From Clostridia bacterium (GTDB taxonomy: Bacteria; Bacillota; Clostridia; Christensenellales; Aristaeellaceae): 64,000 nt of DNA. Both the position numbers and the translations under genes were made by a program. The stretch spans positions 1 to 64,000 of the forward strand of contig JAFPWH010000052.1 of assembly GCA_017395065.1 (NCBI GenBank), given 5' to 3'. Below the pieces are notes generated by a model. That model had not been told where the DNA came from and did no database searches. It was given only the letters and a program-made list of their open reading frames with translations. Shown here piece after piece: positions 17,538-25,838 of the stretch. Numbering within the stretch: position 1 is the first letter of the stretch; every line of letters starts with the position of its first letter.

Positions 17538-19013
17538 TTACAGAGGGAGATTCCCGTGCTTTTTCGACACGCTCGCTTCGCGCTTTTCAGAGAGCATTTC
17601 GACGGCTGCGGAAAGCACCTTGCGGGTATCGGCGGGCTCGATGACGTCGTCGATGTAGCCGTTTTTGGCAGCGTTCACGCCGTCCGCGATATCGGCGGCA
17701 TACTTTTCCTCAAGCTCGTGCCTGCGCGCGACGGGATCGGACGCGCCGGTCATTTCGTCGCCAAGAAGCATCTGGGTCGCGATCGGGGTCGTCACCGCGC
17801 TGATGACCGCGCCCGGCCAGGCGTAGGCCATGTCCGTGACCGCCTTGCCCGCCAGCGCCGCGTAGCTCATGCCGATGGCGTTGCCGGTGATGACGGCGAT
17901 CTTCGCGGAGGAGCTTTCGCTCATCGCGTACAGCAGGGAGGCGCCGGCCCTTGCCAGTTCGCCCTGCGGCGCGGAGTTGATCTTCATGCCCTCGCTGTCC
18001 ACAAAGCTGATGACGGGGATGGAGAACGCGTCTGCAAAGGAGATCATACGAGCGGCCTTACGGCAGCCGTAAACAGTCAGCCTTCCGCCGTCCTTGGAGC
18101 GATCGTTCGCAACGACCGCGACGGTGCGCCCGCCAAGGGAGGCAAGGCCCGTCACCATCGAGGGCGCAAACTCGGCGTACAGCTCCACGAAGGAACCGGC
18201 ATCGAAGGTCTTTTCGAGGATCGATCTGATGTCGGAAACGTCTTCGAGCGCGTTGAATTCGGGAACAAGGCGGCTTGTGTCGTCGCTTGCGTCGAACACG
18301 GCTTCGTCCAGGTTGTTGGAGGGCAGCATGCCCAGCAGCTTTTTGCACAGCGCGATCGCCTTTTCGTCGTCCTCGGCGTCCAGCATCGCTGCGCCGGATT
18401 TGAGCGCGGCTTCGCTGCCGGCGATCTCTTCCATGCTCACCTTTTTGCCGGAGACGGCGCTTACGACCAGCGGACCGGAAACGAACAGCTGTCCTGCCTT
18501 GCTCTGAATGGTGATGTCGCTGATTTCGGCGAGGATCGAGGCCGTGCCGCCCGAGGGGCCGAGGATCAGCGCGATCTGGGGCACGAGGCCGCTGAGCTTG
18601 ACGGCCTTGGCCGCGATGGAAGCGTAGGCGTCCAGCGCCTGCACGCCCTCTTCAAGCTTCGCGCCGGCGGAGTCCAGCATGGCGATGACGGGGCTGCCGG
18701 TCTTGCCAGCGAGTTCCATGATCTTGAGTACCTTTTTGGCGTGCTTTACGCCCACGGCGCCGCCGCCCACTGTAAAGTCCTGCGCGTAGACGCAAACGTT
18801 CGTGCCGTTTACGCTGCCCGAGCCCGTTACGACGCCCGCGTCGGCGTTGAGCACATCCATTTCCACAAAGCTGCCCGCGTCGAGCAGCGCGTCGATGCGC
18901 TCTCTCGCGGTGAGCTTGCCCAGCTTTTTCTGCTCGGCTATGAGCGCCGCGTCGCCCGCGAGGATGGCCTGCTTGCGTTCAAGCACGACGGGCAAATTCC
19001 GTTCCACACTCAT
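17538..19013 (-). CDS. mmdA: Acyl-CoA carboxyltransferase (methylmalonyl-CoA decarboxylase alpha subunit-like)
   Basis: A 491-residue crotonase-fold carboxyltransferase that takes CO2 from an acyl-CoA such as methylmalonyl-CoA, or adds it. Two homologous halves are visible. The N-half has GKLTARERIDALLD, GSGSVNGTNVCVYAQDFTVGGG and LDSAGAKLEEGV; the C-half has FADAFSIPVISFVDSEG, GNAIGMSYAALAGK and AYAWPGAVISAV. ATG 19013 has GGAGG nine bases upstream; the 30 residues further upstream are poor in coding character. It is the first gene of the operon. The CoA substrate could also be glutaconyl-CoA or malonyl-CoA; the neighbouring OadA favours a methylmalonyl-CoA/pyruvate exchange. Confidence 0.9.
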   Translation of the reverse strand: MSVERNLPVVLERKQAILAGDAALIAEQKKLGKLTARERIDALLDAGSFVEMDVLNADAGVVTGSGSVNGTNVCVYAQDFTVGGGAVGVKHAKKVLKIMELAGKTGSPVIAMLDSAGAKLEEGVQALDAYASIAAKAVKLSGLVPQIALILGPSGGTASILAEISDITIQSKAGQLFVSGPLVVSAVSGKKVSMEEIAGSEAALKSGAAMLDAEDDEKAIALCKKLLGMLPSNNLDEAVFDASDDTSRLVPEFNALEDVSDIRSILEKTFDAGSFVELYAEFAPSMVTGLASLGGRTVAVVANDRSKDGGRLTVYGCRKAARMISFADAFSIPVISFVDSEGMKINSAPQGELARAGASLLYAMSESSSAKIAVITGNAIGMSYAALAGKAVTDMAYAWPGAVISAVTTPIATQMLLGDEMTGASDPVARRHELEEKYAADIADGVNAAKNGYIDDVIEPADTRKVLSAAVEMLSEKREASVSKKHGNLPL

Positions 19014-19130
19014 TTGAAATAACCTCCATATAAAGTTGCTTTGAGCAAATAACCAACTAAAGCCAAATTCAGAATTTCTATACGAAATCCTTTTTTCCTG
19101 CAAGATCGATGTTAAAATTCGTTGTGATTC

Positions 19131-19697
19131 TCATTGTTTTTTGACTATCGCGATCAGGCGCGGCGGGTTGAGCCTGATGTTCTCATAGCCGCGCGAAATC
19201 ACGTCGTAGCGCCTGTCGTCGAGCGCCCTTCCCCATTCGGTGAGGCAGGCAAGCTCCCGCCTGCCCTCCTCGTGCCCCGGATAGACGCACACGGTCAGAA
19301 GCCCGCCCGGTTTCAGTAGTTCAAGCGCCTTGTTTACGGCAGTCAGCGTGCTCTTTGTGTTCGTGGTGACGGCATGCTCCTGCCCCGGCAGCCAGCCAAG
19401 GTTGAACACGACGGCGTCCACTTTTTCGGGGACGTACTCGTCCATGAATTCGTGCGAAGCCCTGATCAGGCGCACCCTTTCAAGCACATTTTCCTTTTCG
19501 AGGCGCTTTGTCGTGTTTTCAAGCGCGCCGTCCTGCACGTCGAAGGCCCAGATTCTGCCGCTTTCCCCCACCATGCGCGCAAGCGTAAGCGTATCGTAGC
19601 CGTTGCCCATCGTGGCGTCCACGGCGAAGGAACCTTCTTTAAGGCAGCTTTTCCACAGCTCCTTTGCCCAAAGCAGGGCATTTCCGAAATCGACCAT
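19131..19697 (-). CDS. mnmM: tRNA (mnm5s2U34) methyltransferase MnmM (YtqB family)
   Basis: A 188-residue class I SAM-dependent methyltransferase. The SAM loop is AVDATMGNGYDTLTLA, the acidic residue of motif II is in AFDVQD, and VFNLGWLPGQEH with the Thr/Lys-rich TTNTKSTLTAV is characteristic of YtqB. In Bacillus subtilis YtqB (MnmM) completes 5-methylaminomethyl-2-thiouridine at tRNA position 34. It is downstream of alaS, in line with a translation-related role. The ATG at 19697 is preceded by GGGAGGGAGAGC. Confidence 0.85.
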   Translation of the reverse strand: MVDFGNALLWAKELWKSCLKEGSFAVDATMGNGYDTLTLARMVGESGRIWAFDVQDGALENTTKRLEKENVLERVRLIRASHEFMDEYVPEKVDAVVFNLGWLPGQEHAVTTNTKSTLTAVNKALELLKPGGLLTVCVYPGHEEGRRELACLTEWGRALDDRRYDVISRGYENIRLNPPRLIAIVKKQ

Positions 19698-19790
19698 GCT
19701 CTCCCTCCCCGGGCAGAATTCGCCCGCCGCTCGAAGCGGAACGGCGGGGAACTGTTCAGGTTTTGCTCGAAACCGCGTCCGCGGCGAAAA

Positions 19791-21773
19791 TCAGCCCTCG
19801 ATGACGGCCTTGATGCGCCTTACGCCGGCGGAGGAAGATTCCTCTTTCAGGATCCTGAAATGCTTGAGCTCGCCGGTATTCTGCGCGTGCGGCCCGGAGC
19901 AGATCTCCTTGGAGAAGGTGCCCATCGTGTACACGCGCACCCGCTCGCCGTACTTGCTCTCGAACAGGCCGATGGCGCCCTGCGCCTTGGCCTCCGGCAC
20001 GGTCATTTCCTCGCAGGTGATGGGCGCCTGCGCCGCAATGAACTCGTTGACCAGATCCTCGGTCTGCTTGACCTCTTCGGGGGTCATCTTGCGGCCGAAG
20101 GAGAAGTCGAAGCGGAGGCGCTCGGTGGTGATGTTGGAGCCCTTCTGGGCCACTTCGTCGCCCAGCACCTTTCTGAGCGCGGCGTGCAGAAGATGCGTCG
20201 CGGTGTGGAGCTTAACGGTCTGGTCCTGATGGTCGGCCATGCCGCTTGCGAACTTCTGCTCCGCGCCGGCGTGGCTGGTCTCCTGATGCTGCTTGAACCT
20301 TTCGGCAAAGCCCGCTTCGTCGACCTTCAGGCCCTTTTCCGCGGCGAGCTCCACGGTGATCTCGATGGGGAAGCCGTAGGTGTCGTAGAGCTTGAACGCG
20401 CTGCGGCTGTCGATGGTCTCGAGATTGTTGAGGAATTTCTCGGCTTCGGCCTTGATCGCGGGCACGTCGCTTGCGTCCTTGAGCAGCGAAATGAGCTGCT
20501 GGTATTCGGGCCTCGGCGGCAGCACCTTCGCGGCGTTTTCGCAGGCGGCTTTGATATCGGCGCCGCTTGCTATGGCCTCAAGGACCGGCTTGATCGCGCC
20601 GGACTGACGGTTTATGTTGAACAGGACCTTGTCGAATTCCTTCATGCCCTGCTTCAGCGTCTTCTGGAAGCGCTGCTCCTCGAGCACGAACTGCTCGATC
20701 ACGTGCGCCTCGTTGCGCTTGAGCTCGGGATAGACGTCTTCGTACTGTTTGATGACGACCTTGGCGACCTCGGCGGTGAAGCCCTCGGGCATGCCCAGCT
20801 TCATGCCGTGGCGCACGGCGCGGCGGATGAGGCGCCTGAGCACGTAGCCCTGGTCCACGTTGGAGGGCGTCACGCCCCTGTCGTCGCCGATGATGACGGT
20901 CGCGGTGCGCAGATGGTCGGCGACGATGCGGAAGGAAGCCGTGAATTCGTCGTCATCCGAATAGGTCTTCCCGCAAAGCTCGCCGATCTTCGCGATGATG
21001 CCGCTGAACAGATCGGTCTCGTACACGGTCTTGGTGCCGAGAAGCACGCCGATGGTGCGCTCAAGGCCCATGCCCGTATCCACGTTCTTCTGCTCAAGGG
21101 GCGGGAAAGAGCCGTCGGCCTGCTTGTTGTACTGCATGAACACGTCGTTCCAGATTTCGAGGTATCTGCCGCAGGAGCAGGCGGGAGAGCAGTCGGGGCC
21201 GCAGGGCGGCTGATCGCGGATGATGAACATCTCGGTGTCCGGGCCGCAGGGGCCGGTCGTGCCGGCGGGGCCCCACCAGTTGTGCTTGGCGCTGAGATAG
21301 AAGATGTGGTCGTCCTTCACGCCGCATTCCTTCCAGTAGCCGGCGGCCTCCTCGTCGCGGGGCGCGTTTTCGTTGCCCTCAAAGACGGTAAAGGCCAGCT
21401 TGTCCTTGTCGATGCCCAGCCATTCGGGGCTGGTCAAAAATTCCCAGCTCCAGTGGATGGCTTCTTTTTTGAAGTAGTCGCCCAGTGACCAGTTGCCCAG
21501 CATTTCAAAGAACGTGCAGTGGCTGGCATCGCCGACCTCATCGATGTCGCCGGTGCGGATGCACTTCTGAACGTCGGTAAGCCGCGTGCCCATCGGGTGC
21601 TTCGCGCCCAGCAGGTAGGGCACCAGCGGATGCATGCCGGCGGTCGTGAACAGCACCGTGGGGTCGTTTTCGGGGATGACCGAGGCGCTGGGGATCACGG
21701 CGTGACCCTTTTCGCTGAAGAATTTAAGGTACATGCGGCGAAGGTCAGCCGCGGATTTGATATTCTGGTTCAT
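19791..21773 (-). CDS. alaS: Alanyl-tRNA synthetase, short form without C-terminal domain
   Basis: Charges tRNA-Ala. The 660-residue protein has the class II catalytic core (LRRMYLKFFSEKGH, FTTAGMHPLVPYLLG, HCTFFEMLGNWSLGDYF), the tRNA-recognition middle domain, and the editing domain with HTATH (523-527) and CSGPH (625-629), the four zinc/editing ligands. It ends about 30 residues after that, at VRRIKAVIEG, so the C-Ala/DHHA1 domain and the oligomerisation coiled coil of the usual 860-880 residue enzyme are missing. The stop is followed by 93 bases and then mnmM; no frameshifted remnant of a C-Ala domain is visible. Many anaerobic Clostridia carry such short forms. Start ATG 21773 has AAAGGA upstream. 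Confidence 0.9.
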   Translation of the reverse strand: MNQNIKSAADLRRMYLKFFSEKGHAVIPSASVIPENDPTVLFTTAGMHPLVPYLLGAKHPMGTRLTDVQKCIRTGDIDEVGDASHCTFFEMLGNWSLGDYFKKEAIHWSWEFLTSPEWLGIDKDKLAFTVFEGNENAPRDEEAAGYWKECGVKDDHIFYLSAKHNWWGPAGTTGPCGPDTEMFIIRDQPPCGPDCSPACSCGRYLEIWNDVFMQYNKQADGSFPPLEQKNVDTGMGLERTIGVLLGTKTVYETDLFSGIIAKIGELCGKTYSDDDEFTASFRIVADHLRTATVIIGDDRGVTPSNVDQGYVLRRLIRRAVRHGMKLGMPEGFTAEVAKVVIKQYEDVYPELKRNEAHVIEQFVLEEQRFQKTLKQGMKEFDKVLFNINRQSGAIKPVLEAIASGADIKAACENAAKVLPPRPEYQQLISLLKDASDVPAIKAEAEKFLNNLETIDSRSAFKLYDTYGFPIEITVELAAEKGLKVDEAGFAERFKQHQETSHAGAEQKFASGMADHQDQTVKLHTATHLLHAALRKVLGDEVAQKGSNITTERLRFDFSFGRKMTPEEVKQTEDLVNEFIAAQAPITCEEMTVPEAKAQGAIGLFESKYGERVRVYTMGTFSKEICSGPHAQNTGELKHFRILKEESSSAGVRRIKAVIEG

Positions 21774-21804
21774 AAAAATCTGTCCTTTCAGAATAGATAA
21801 CGGT

Positions 21805-22401
21805 TTACAGTTCCCTTCTGCCCTGGAACGCGCGCATGAGCGTGATCTCGTCGGTGTATTCCAGTTCGCCGCCCACGGGCACGCCGTGCGCGATGCGGGT
21901 GACCTTGATGCCCATGGGCTTGATCAGGCGCGAGATGTAAGCGGCCGTGGCCTCGCCCTCGACGTCCGGGTTGGTGGCCAGCACGACCTCTTTGATCTCG
22001 CCCTCGGCCAGCCGGCTCATGAGCTCGCGGATGCGTATGTCGTCCGGCCCCACGCCGTCCATCGGCGAAATGACGCCGCCAAGCACGTGATACAGCCCGT
22101 TGTAGTCGCGTATCCTCTCCAGGGCGTTTACGTCCCGCGCGTCCTTGACCACGCAGACGGTATCGCGGCTGCGGCTCGGATCGGCGCACACGCTGCAGAT
22201 CTCCCGGTCAGTCAGGTTTCCGCACACGGGGCAAACGTGCACCTGCTTTTTGGCGTTGAATATCGTGACCGCCAGTTCGCGCACGTCCTCCTCCGGCTGC
22301 GCCACGATGTGAAAGGCGAGGCGCTGTGCGGTCTTTCTGCCGATGCCGGGCAGGCGCGAAAGCTGGTGGGTGAGCTTGTCTATGGCCTCTACGCCCGCCA
22401 T
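21805..22401 (-). CDS. recR: Recombination mediator RecR
   Basis: A 198-residue DNA-repair protein that works with RecF/RecO to load RecA at gaps. It has the helix-hairpin-helix region (LSRLPGIGRKTAQRLAFHI), a C4 zinc finger (CPVCGNLTDREICSVC), and a Toprim domain with VVKDARDVNALE, YHVLGGVISPMDGVGPDDIRI and VVLATNPDVEGEATA. Length is standard. Its ATG directly abuts the stop codon of ybaB, the usual pairing; dnaX, often first in this operon, is not present here. Confidence 0.97.
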   Translation of the reverse strand: MAGVEAIDKLTHQLSRLPGIGRKTAQRLAFHIVAQPEEDVRELAVTIFNAKKQVHVCPVCGNLTDREICSVCADPSRSRDTVCVVKDARDVNALERIRDYNGLYHVLGGVISPMDGVGPDDIRIRELMSRLAEGEIKEVVLATNPDVEGEATAAYISRLIKPMGIKVTRIAHGVPVGGELEYTDEITLMRAFQGRREL

Positions 22402-22746
22402 TTAGAACAGACCCGGCATGCCGAGCCCGCCGGTGAGCTTGCCCATTTCGGCCTCGGTGGTTTCGTCGGCCTGCTTGACCGCCTCGTTTACGGCGGCGAT
22501 GATCATGTCCTGAAGCATCTCCACGTCGTCGGGATCGACCGCTTCGGGCTTGATCACAAGGCTTACGAGCTGCTTTTTGCCGCTGACCGTCGCGGTGACC
22601 ATTCCGCCGCCGCTGCTGGCTTCGTAGGTACGCGCCTCGAGCTCCGCCTGTTTTTCGGTCATCTGCTGCTGAAGCTTCTGCGCCTTCATGGCCAGCTGCT
22701 GCATATTGCCCATGCCCATTCCGGGGAAACCGCCGTGTCTTGCCAT
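22402..22746 (-). CDS. YbaB/EbfC nucleoid-associated protein
   Basis: A 114-residue DNA-binding protein of the YbaB/EbfC family, a homodimer that binds DNA and sits beside recR in most bacteria. A Gly/Met-rich start ([15 protein letters not shown]) leads into a long helix ([23 protein letters not shown] split by Gln), then the central sheet with [18 protein letters not shown] and the signature [20 protein letters not shown]. The GGAGG is seven bases upstream of the ATG. It is the first gene of the ybaB-recR-alaS-mnmM run. Confidence 0.95.
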   Translation of the reverse strand: MARHGGFPGMGMGNMQQLAMKAQKLQQQMTEKQAELEARTYEASSGGGMVTATVSGKKQLVSLVIKPEAVDPDDVEMLQDMIIAAVNEAVKQADETTEAEMGKLTGGLGMPGLF

Positions 22747-22909
22747 TTTGATACCTCCAAAAGATCGTTTGAAAACAATTATACTCTTCTTTCAGTTAAG
22801 AATAAAGCATTTGCGTATTTTTTATCACATACATAAAAATGCGGTAGCTTTTTTGCCCGGGAAGGTGGTATAATGGCTTATCGGCATTAACGGGAAAGGA
22901 CAATGGAAA

Positions 22910-23581
22910 ATGAGGCTCATCTTTGTGCGCCACGGCGAACCCAATTACGCGCTGGACTGTCTGACCGAGAAGGGCGTTTTGCAGGCGGAAAAAGCCGCCC
23001 AAAGGCTCAGGAGCGAAAGCATAGACGCGATGTTTTCCTCCCCGCAGGGCAGGGCGCTGCAGACCGCGCAGGCCGCAAGCAGGGCGTATGAAAACATGCC
23101 CGTCGAAACGCTCGACTTCATGCACGAGGTCAGCTGGGGCAGCCTGGACGGCTCGCCGCTTTTTAAAAACGGGCATCCCTGGGCCGTATCCGACGAGCTC
23201 ATAAGGCAGGGCTACGACGTCATGCGCCGCGACTGGGAGAGCCATCCGCTGTTCAAAAACAACCTCGTGACCGATTGCGTAAGACTCATCGCCGGAAAGA
23301 TCGATCAGTGGCTCAGTTCTCTGGGGTACGAGCGCGAAGGGCTGTATTACCGAAACACCCTCGACGGCGAAAACCGCCGCACGGTCGCACTGTTCAGCCA
23401 CGGCGGTTCCTCCACCGCGGCGCTTGCCCACATCACGAACATCCCCTTCCCCTATCTGTGCACGCTGTTCCACATGCCGTTTACGTCGCTGACGATTCTG
23501 CGCTTCGATCCCGAGCCCGGCAGCCTGTGCGCACCGCACTTAGAGCTCAGCGGCGACGCAAAGCACATCGAAGGGATATAA
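22910..23581 (+). CDS. Histidine phosphatase family protein (phosphoglycerate mutase-like)
   Basis: A 223-residue protein with the RHG motif at the N-terminus (LIFVRHGEPNYAL, catalytic His), MFSSPQGRALQTAQ (second Arg of the phosphate pocket), and a late GG-type His motif in VALFSHGGSSTAALA. Members include cobalamin phosphatase CobC, broad-specificity phosphatases and mutases; this one cannot be assigned further. ATG 22910 is preceded by AAAGGA at a nine-base distance; an earlier ATG at 22903 is in another frame. A TATAAT at 22869-22874 probably serves as its -10 box. Confidence 0.88.
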   Translation: MRLIFVRHGEPNYALDCLTEKGVLQAEKAAQRLRSESIDAMFSSPQGRALQTAQAASRAYENMPVETLDFMHEVSWGSLDGSPLFKNGHPWAVSDELIRQGYDVMRRDWESHPLFKNNLVTDCVRLIAGKIDQWLSSLGYEREGLYYRNTLDGENRRTVALFSHGGSSTAALAHITNIPFPYLCTLFHMPFTSLTILRFDPEPGSLCAPHLELSGDAKHIEGI

Positions 23582-23620
23582 GCAGGACGGCGCTCCGTCT
23601 GTCGAAAGGAATGGTATTCC

Positions 23621-24946
23621 ATGATCGAAAAGCACATACGCATCGATCCAAACAGGGTGATCGGGCCGATCAAACCCATGCACGGCGTGGGCGGAGGGCC
23701 GGTCAGCGGCAACTTCAGCTTCGACGCGAGCGATCTTTTCCGCGCGGCGGGCATCCCCTTCGGGCGCACGCACGACATCGAATATCCCTTCGGCTCGGGC
23801 GAGTTCGTGGACGTGCACTGCGTTTTTCCATGCTTCGAAGCGGACGCAAGCGATCCCAAGTCGTACAATTTTGCGTTGACGGACGAGTATCTGCGCTGCA
23901 TGGCAGACGCGGGCACGGAGCCGTTTTACCGCCTGGGCGCGTCGATCGAGCACCAGCCCGTAAAGCGCCATATACGTCCGCCGAAGGATTTTGAGAAGTT
24001 CGCCGACATCTGCTCGCACATCGTCGCGCACATGAACGAGGGCTGGGCAGACGGGCATCATTTCGGCATACGCTACTGGGAGATCTGGAACGAGCCGGAC
24101 ATACCGCAGTGCTGGACGGGCACTGACGAGGAGATATTCGAACTGTACCGCGCGATTTGGACGAAGCTGAAAAGGGAGCATCCCTCGGTCAAAGTCGGCG
24201 GGCTCGCACTCACGAGCCCGTGGTCGCGTATGTTCGAGCCTTTTTTGCGCTATACGCGGGACAACGGCTGCCCGCCGGATTTCGTGTCCTGGCACGGCTA
24301 CTGCCACACGCCCGCAAAAGCCGTCGAGGCCGCGGAAAAGGCGCGGGCGCTGATGGACGAATACGGTTTTGCCGAAGCGGAGAGCATCTTCAACGAATGG
24401 AACTACGTCGTCGACTGGCAAAATATCCAGCCGAGCCTCGATCTGCACAGGACCGCCTTCGCGGCCGCGTTTATGGCCTCGGTGCTGAGCGCCGTGCAAA
24501 ACACCCGCACGGACAAGCTCATGTTTTACGACGCACAGATTCTGATGACCGGCTGGAACAATCTTTTTGCGCCGACGCCCATGGCCGAACACGCGGCGCG
24601 GCGCAGCGTAAAACCGCTCAAGGGCTACTGGGCTCTGCGGGGCTGGAACGAACTGTACAGGGCCGGCACGCAGATCGGTTGCACGGCGGACACCGATCTT
24701 TGGTGCACGGCGGCAAAGGACGCGGGTGGAAAGACGCTTTTGTACGCCGCGTACTTTAACGACGACGCTGGGCTGAACGCCTGTCCCCCGCCCAAAGCGC
24801 GCATCGTCATAGACATGCCGGGCGTCACGGGGCTGAAAATACGCACCGTGGACGACGAAAGCGATTTTGAAGAGACCGAACGCGCCGGGAACAGCTTTGA
24901 AATGAAGGGCAACAGTTTTTCTCTGATCCGCGTCGTGACCCGTTGA
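23621..24946 (+). CDS. GH39-like glycoside hydrolase (clan GH-A)
   Basis: A 441-residue cytoplasmic TIM-barrel hydrolase. The acid/base Glu158 is in YWEIWNEPD and a likely nucleophile Glu259 is in SIFNEWNY, the positions expected for clan GH-A enzymes such as GH39 beta-xylosidases and alpha-L-iduronidases. The N-terminal MHGVGGGPVSG and GIPFGRTHD segments also fit GH39. A small beta-sandwich seems to form the last 90 residues. No signal peptide is present. It is 16 bases from a Gfo/Idh/MocA gene, suggesting joint processing of an unusual sugar or glycoside. Specificity is not readable. Confidence 0.78.
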   Translation: MIEKHIRIDPNRVIGPIKPMHGVGGGPVSGNFSFDASDLFRAAGIPFGRTHDIEYPFGSGEFVDVHCVFPCFEADASDPKSYNFALTDEYLRCMADAGTEPFYRLGASIEHQPVKRHIRPPKDFEKFADICSHIVAHMNEGWADGHHFGIRYWEIWNEPDIPQCWTGTDEEIFELYRAIWTKLKREHPSVKVGGLALTSPWSRMFEPFLRYTRDNGCPPDFVSWHGYCHTPAKAVEAAEKARALMDEYGFAEAESIFNEWNYVVDWQNIQPSLDLHRTAFAAAFMASVLSAVQNTRTDKLMFYDAQILMTGWNNLFAPTPMAEHAARRSVKPLKGYWALRGWNELYRAGTQIGCTADTDLWCTAAKDAGGKTLLYAAYFNDDAGLNACPPPKARIVIDMPGVTGLKIRTVDDESDFEETERAGNSFEMKGNSFSLIRVVTR

Positions 24947-24962
24947 GACGGAGGGCAAGAGC

Positions 24963-25838
24963 ATGCTGAAGATAGGTTTCGTAGATCAATACCTGGACAA
25001 CTGGCACTGCAATTATTTTCCGCAGTTCCTGCGCGAGGCGATCGCCCGGCGGGGTCTCGACGCCGAAATCGCGCTGGCCTGGGCCGCGTGGGACAGGCCG
25101 CCCGAGGGCGGCACGGATACGGAAAAATGGTGCAGGGAAAAGAACATAGCGTGCGCATCTTCGCTTGACGAAGTGATCGGGAAATGCGACGCGCTCATGG
25201 TCGTCGCCGCGGACGACGCCTCGTACCACGAAGCGCTTTGCCGAAAGCCGCTTTCGAGCGGCAAGCCCGTGTTCGTGGACAAGACCTTCGCAGGCGACTT
25301 ATCCGCCGGCCGGCGCATGTTCGAGCTGGCCGAAAAGCACCATACGCCCGTTTTTTCCTCCTCCGCGCAGCGCTACTGCCAAAGCGTGATCGACTGGAAA
25401 AGGGCGCACCCGGAGAAGCCTGCCTTCGTTTCCACCGTGGGGCCGCACAGTCTTGACCGTTACGCCGTGCACCAGCTGGAGGTCATCTCCGCGCTGATGG
25501 GCACGGGCATAAAGCGGCTCAAGGCCTTCTCGTCGGGCAGCATGGTCACGCAGCTGATACTGGATTACGGAAACGGACGCTGGGCGAGCTTCATGCAGAC
25601 GCCCCAGCCCTGGGCCGAGTTCAACTTCATGGTCTCCGAGGACGGAGAAAACGGCGCGCGCCTCGTCAGTGACGACAGAAATTTCTACGCCAACCTGATG
25701 GACGCGATACTGGATTTCTTCCTGACGGGCAAGCCCCCGGTCAGCAAGGAAGAGACGCTGGAGATCCTTTCCGTGATCGATGCGGCGAGGATCGCGCGCA
25801 AGCACCCCGACACCTGGTTCGATCTTCAGGGCATTTGA
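24963..25838 (+). CDS. Gfo/Idh/MocA-family oxidoreductase-like protein
   Basis: A 291-residue protein of the glucose-fructose oxidoreductase/inositol dehydrogenase superfamily. The N-terminal Rossmann part lacks a clean GxGxxG (it reads IGFVDQYLDNWH), but the second half of the fold is clear: LMVVAADDASYHEALCRKPLSSGKPVFVDKTF, where the Lys of the EKP-type motif is replaced by DKT. The last residues (LEILSVIDAARIARK) match the usual end. The unusual nucleotide loop means NAD(P) binding should be tested. Its 3' end overlaps the convergent ROK gene by 13 bases. Confidence 0.78.
   Translation: MLKIGFVDQYLDNWHCNYFPQFLREAIARRGLDAEIALAWAAWDRPPEGGTDTEKWCREKNIACASSLDEVIGKCDALMVVAADDASYHEALCRKPLSSGKPVFVDKTFAGDLSAGRRMFELAEKHHTPVFSSSAQRYCQSVIDWKRAHPEKPAFVSTVGPHSLDRYAVHQLEVISALMGTGIKRLKAFSSGSMVTQLILDYGNGRWASFMQTPQPWAEFNFMVSEDGENGARLVSDDRNFYANLMDAILDFFLTGKPPVSKEETLEILSVIDAARIARKHPDTWFDLQGI

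Noticed and set aside
19374..21488. Very long open frame (704 codons) on the plus strand opposite alaS
   Set aside because: It is fully antisense to a gene with clear family motifs, has no RBS, and its product is rich in residues expected from reversed GC-rich codons. Similar long antisense frames lie opposite oadB, mmdA, hppA and the pyruvate-type genes.
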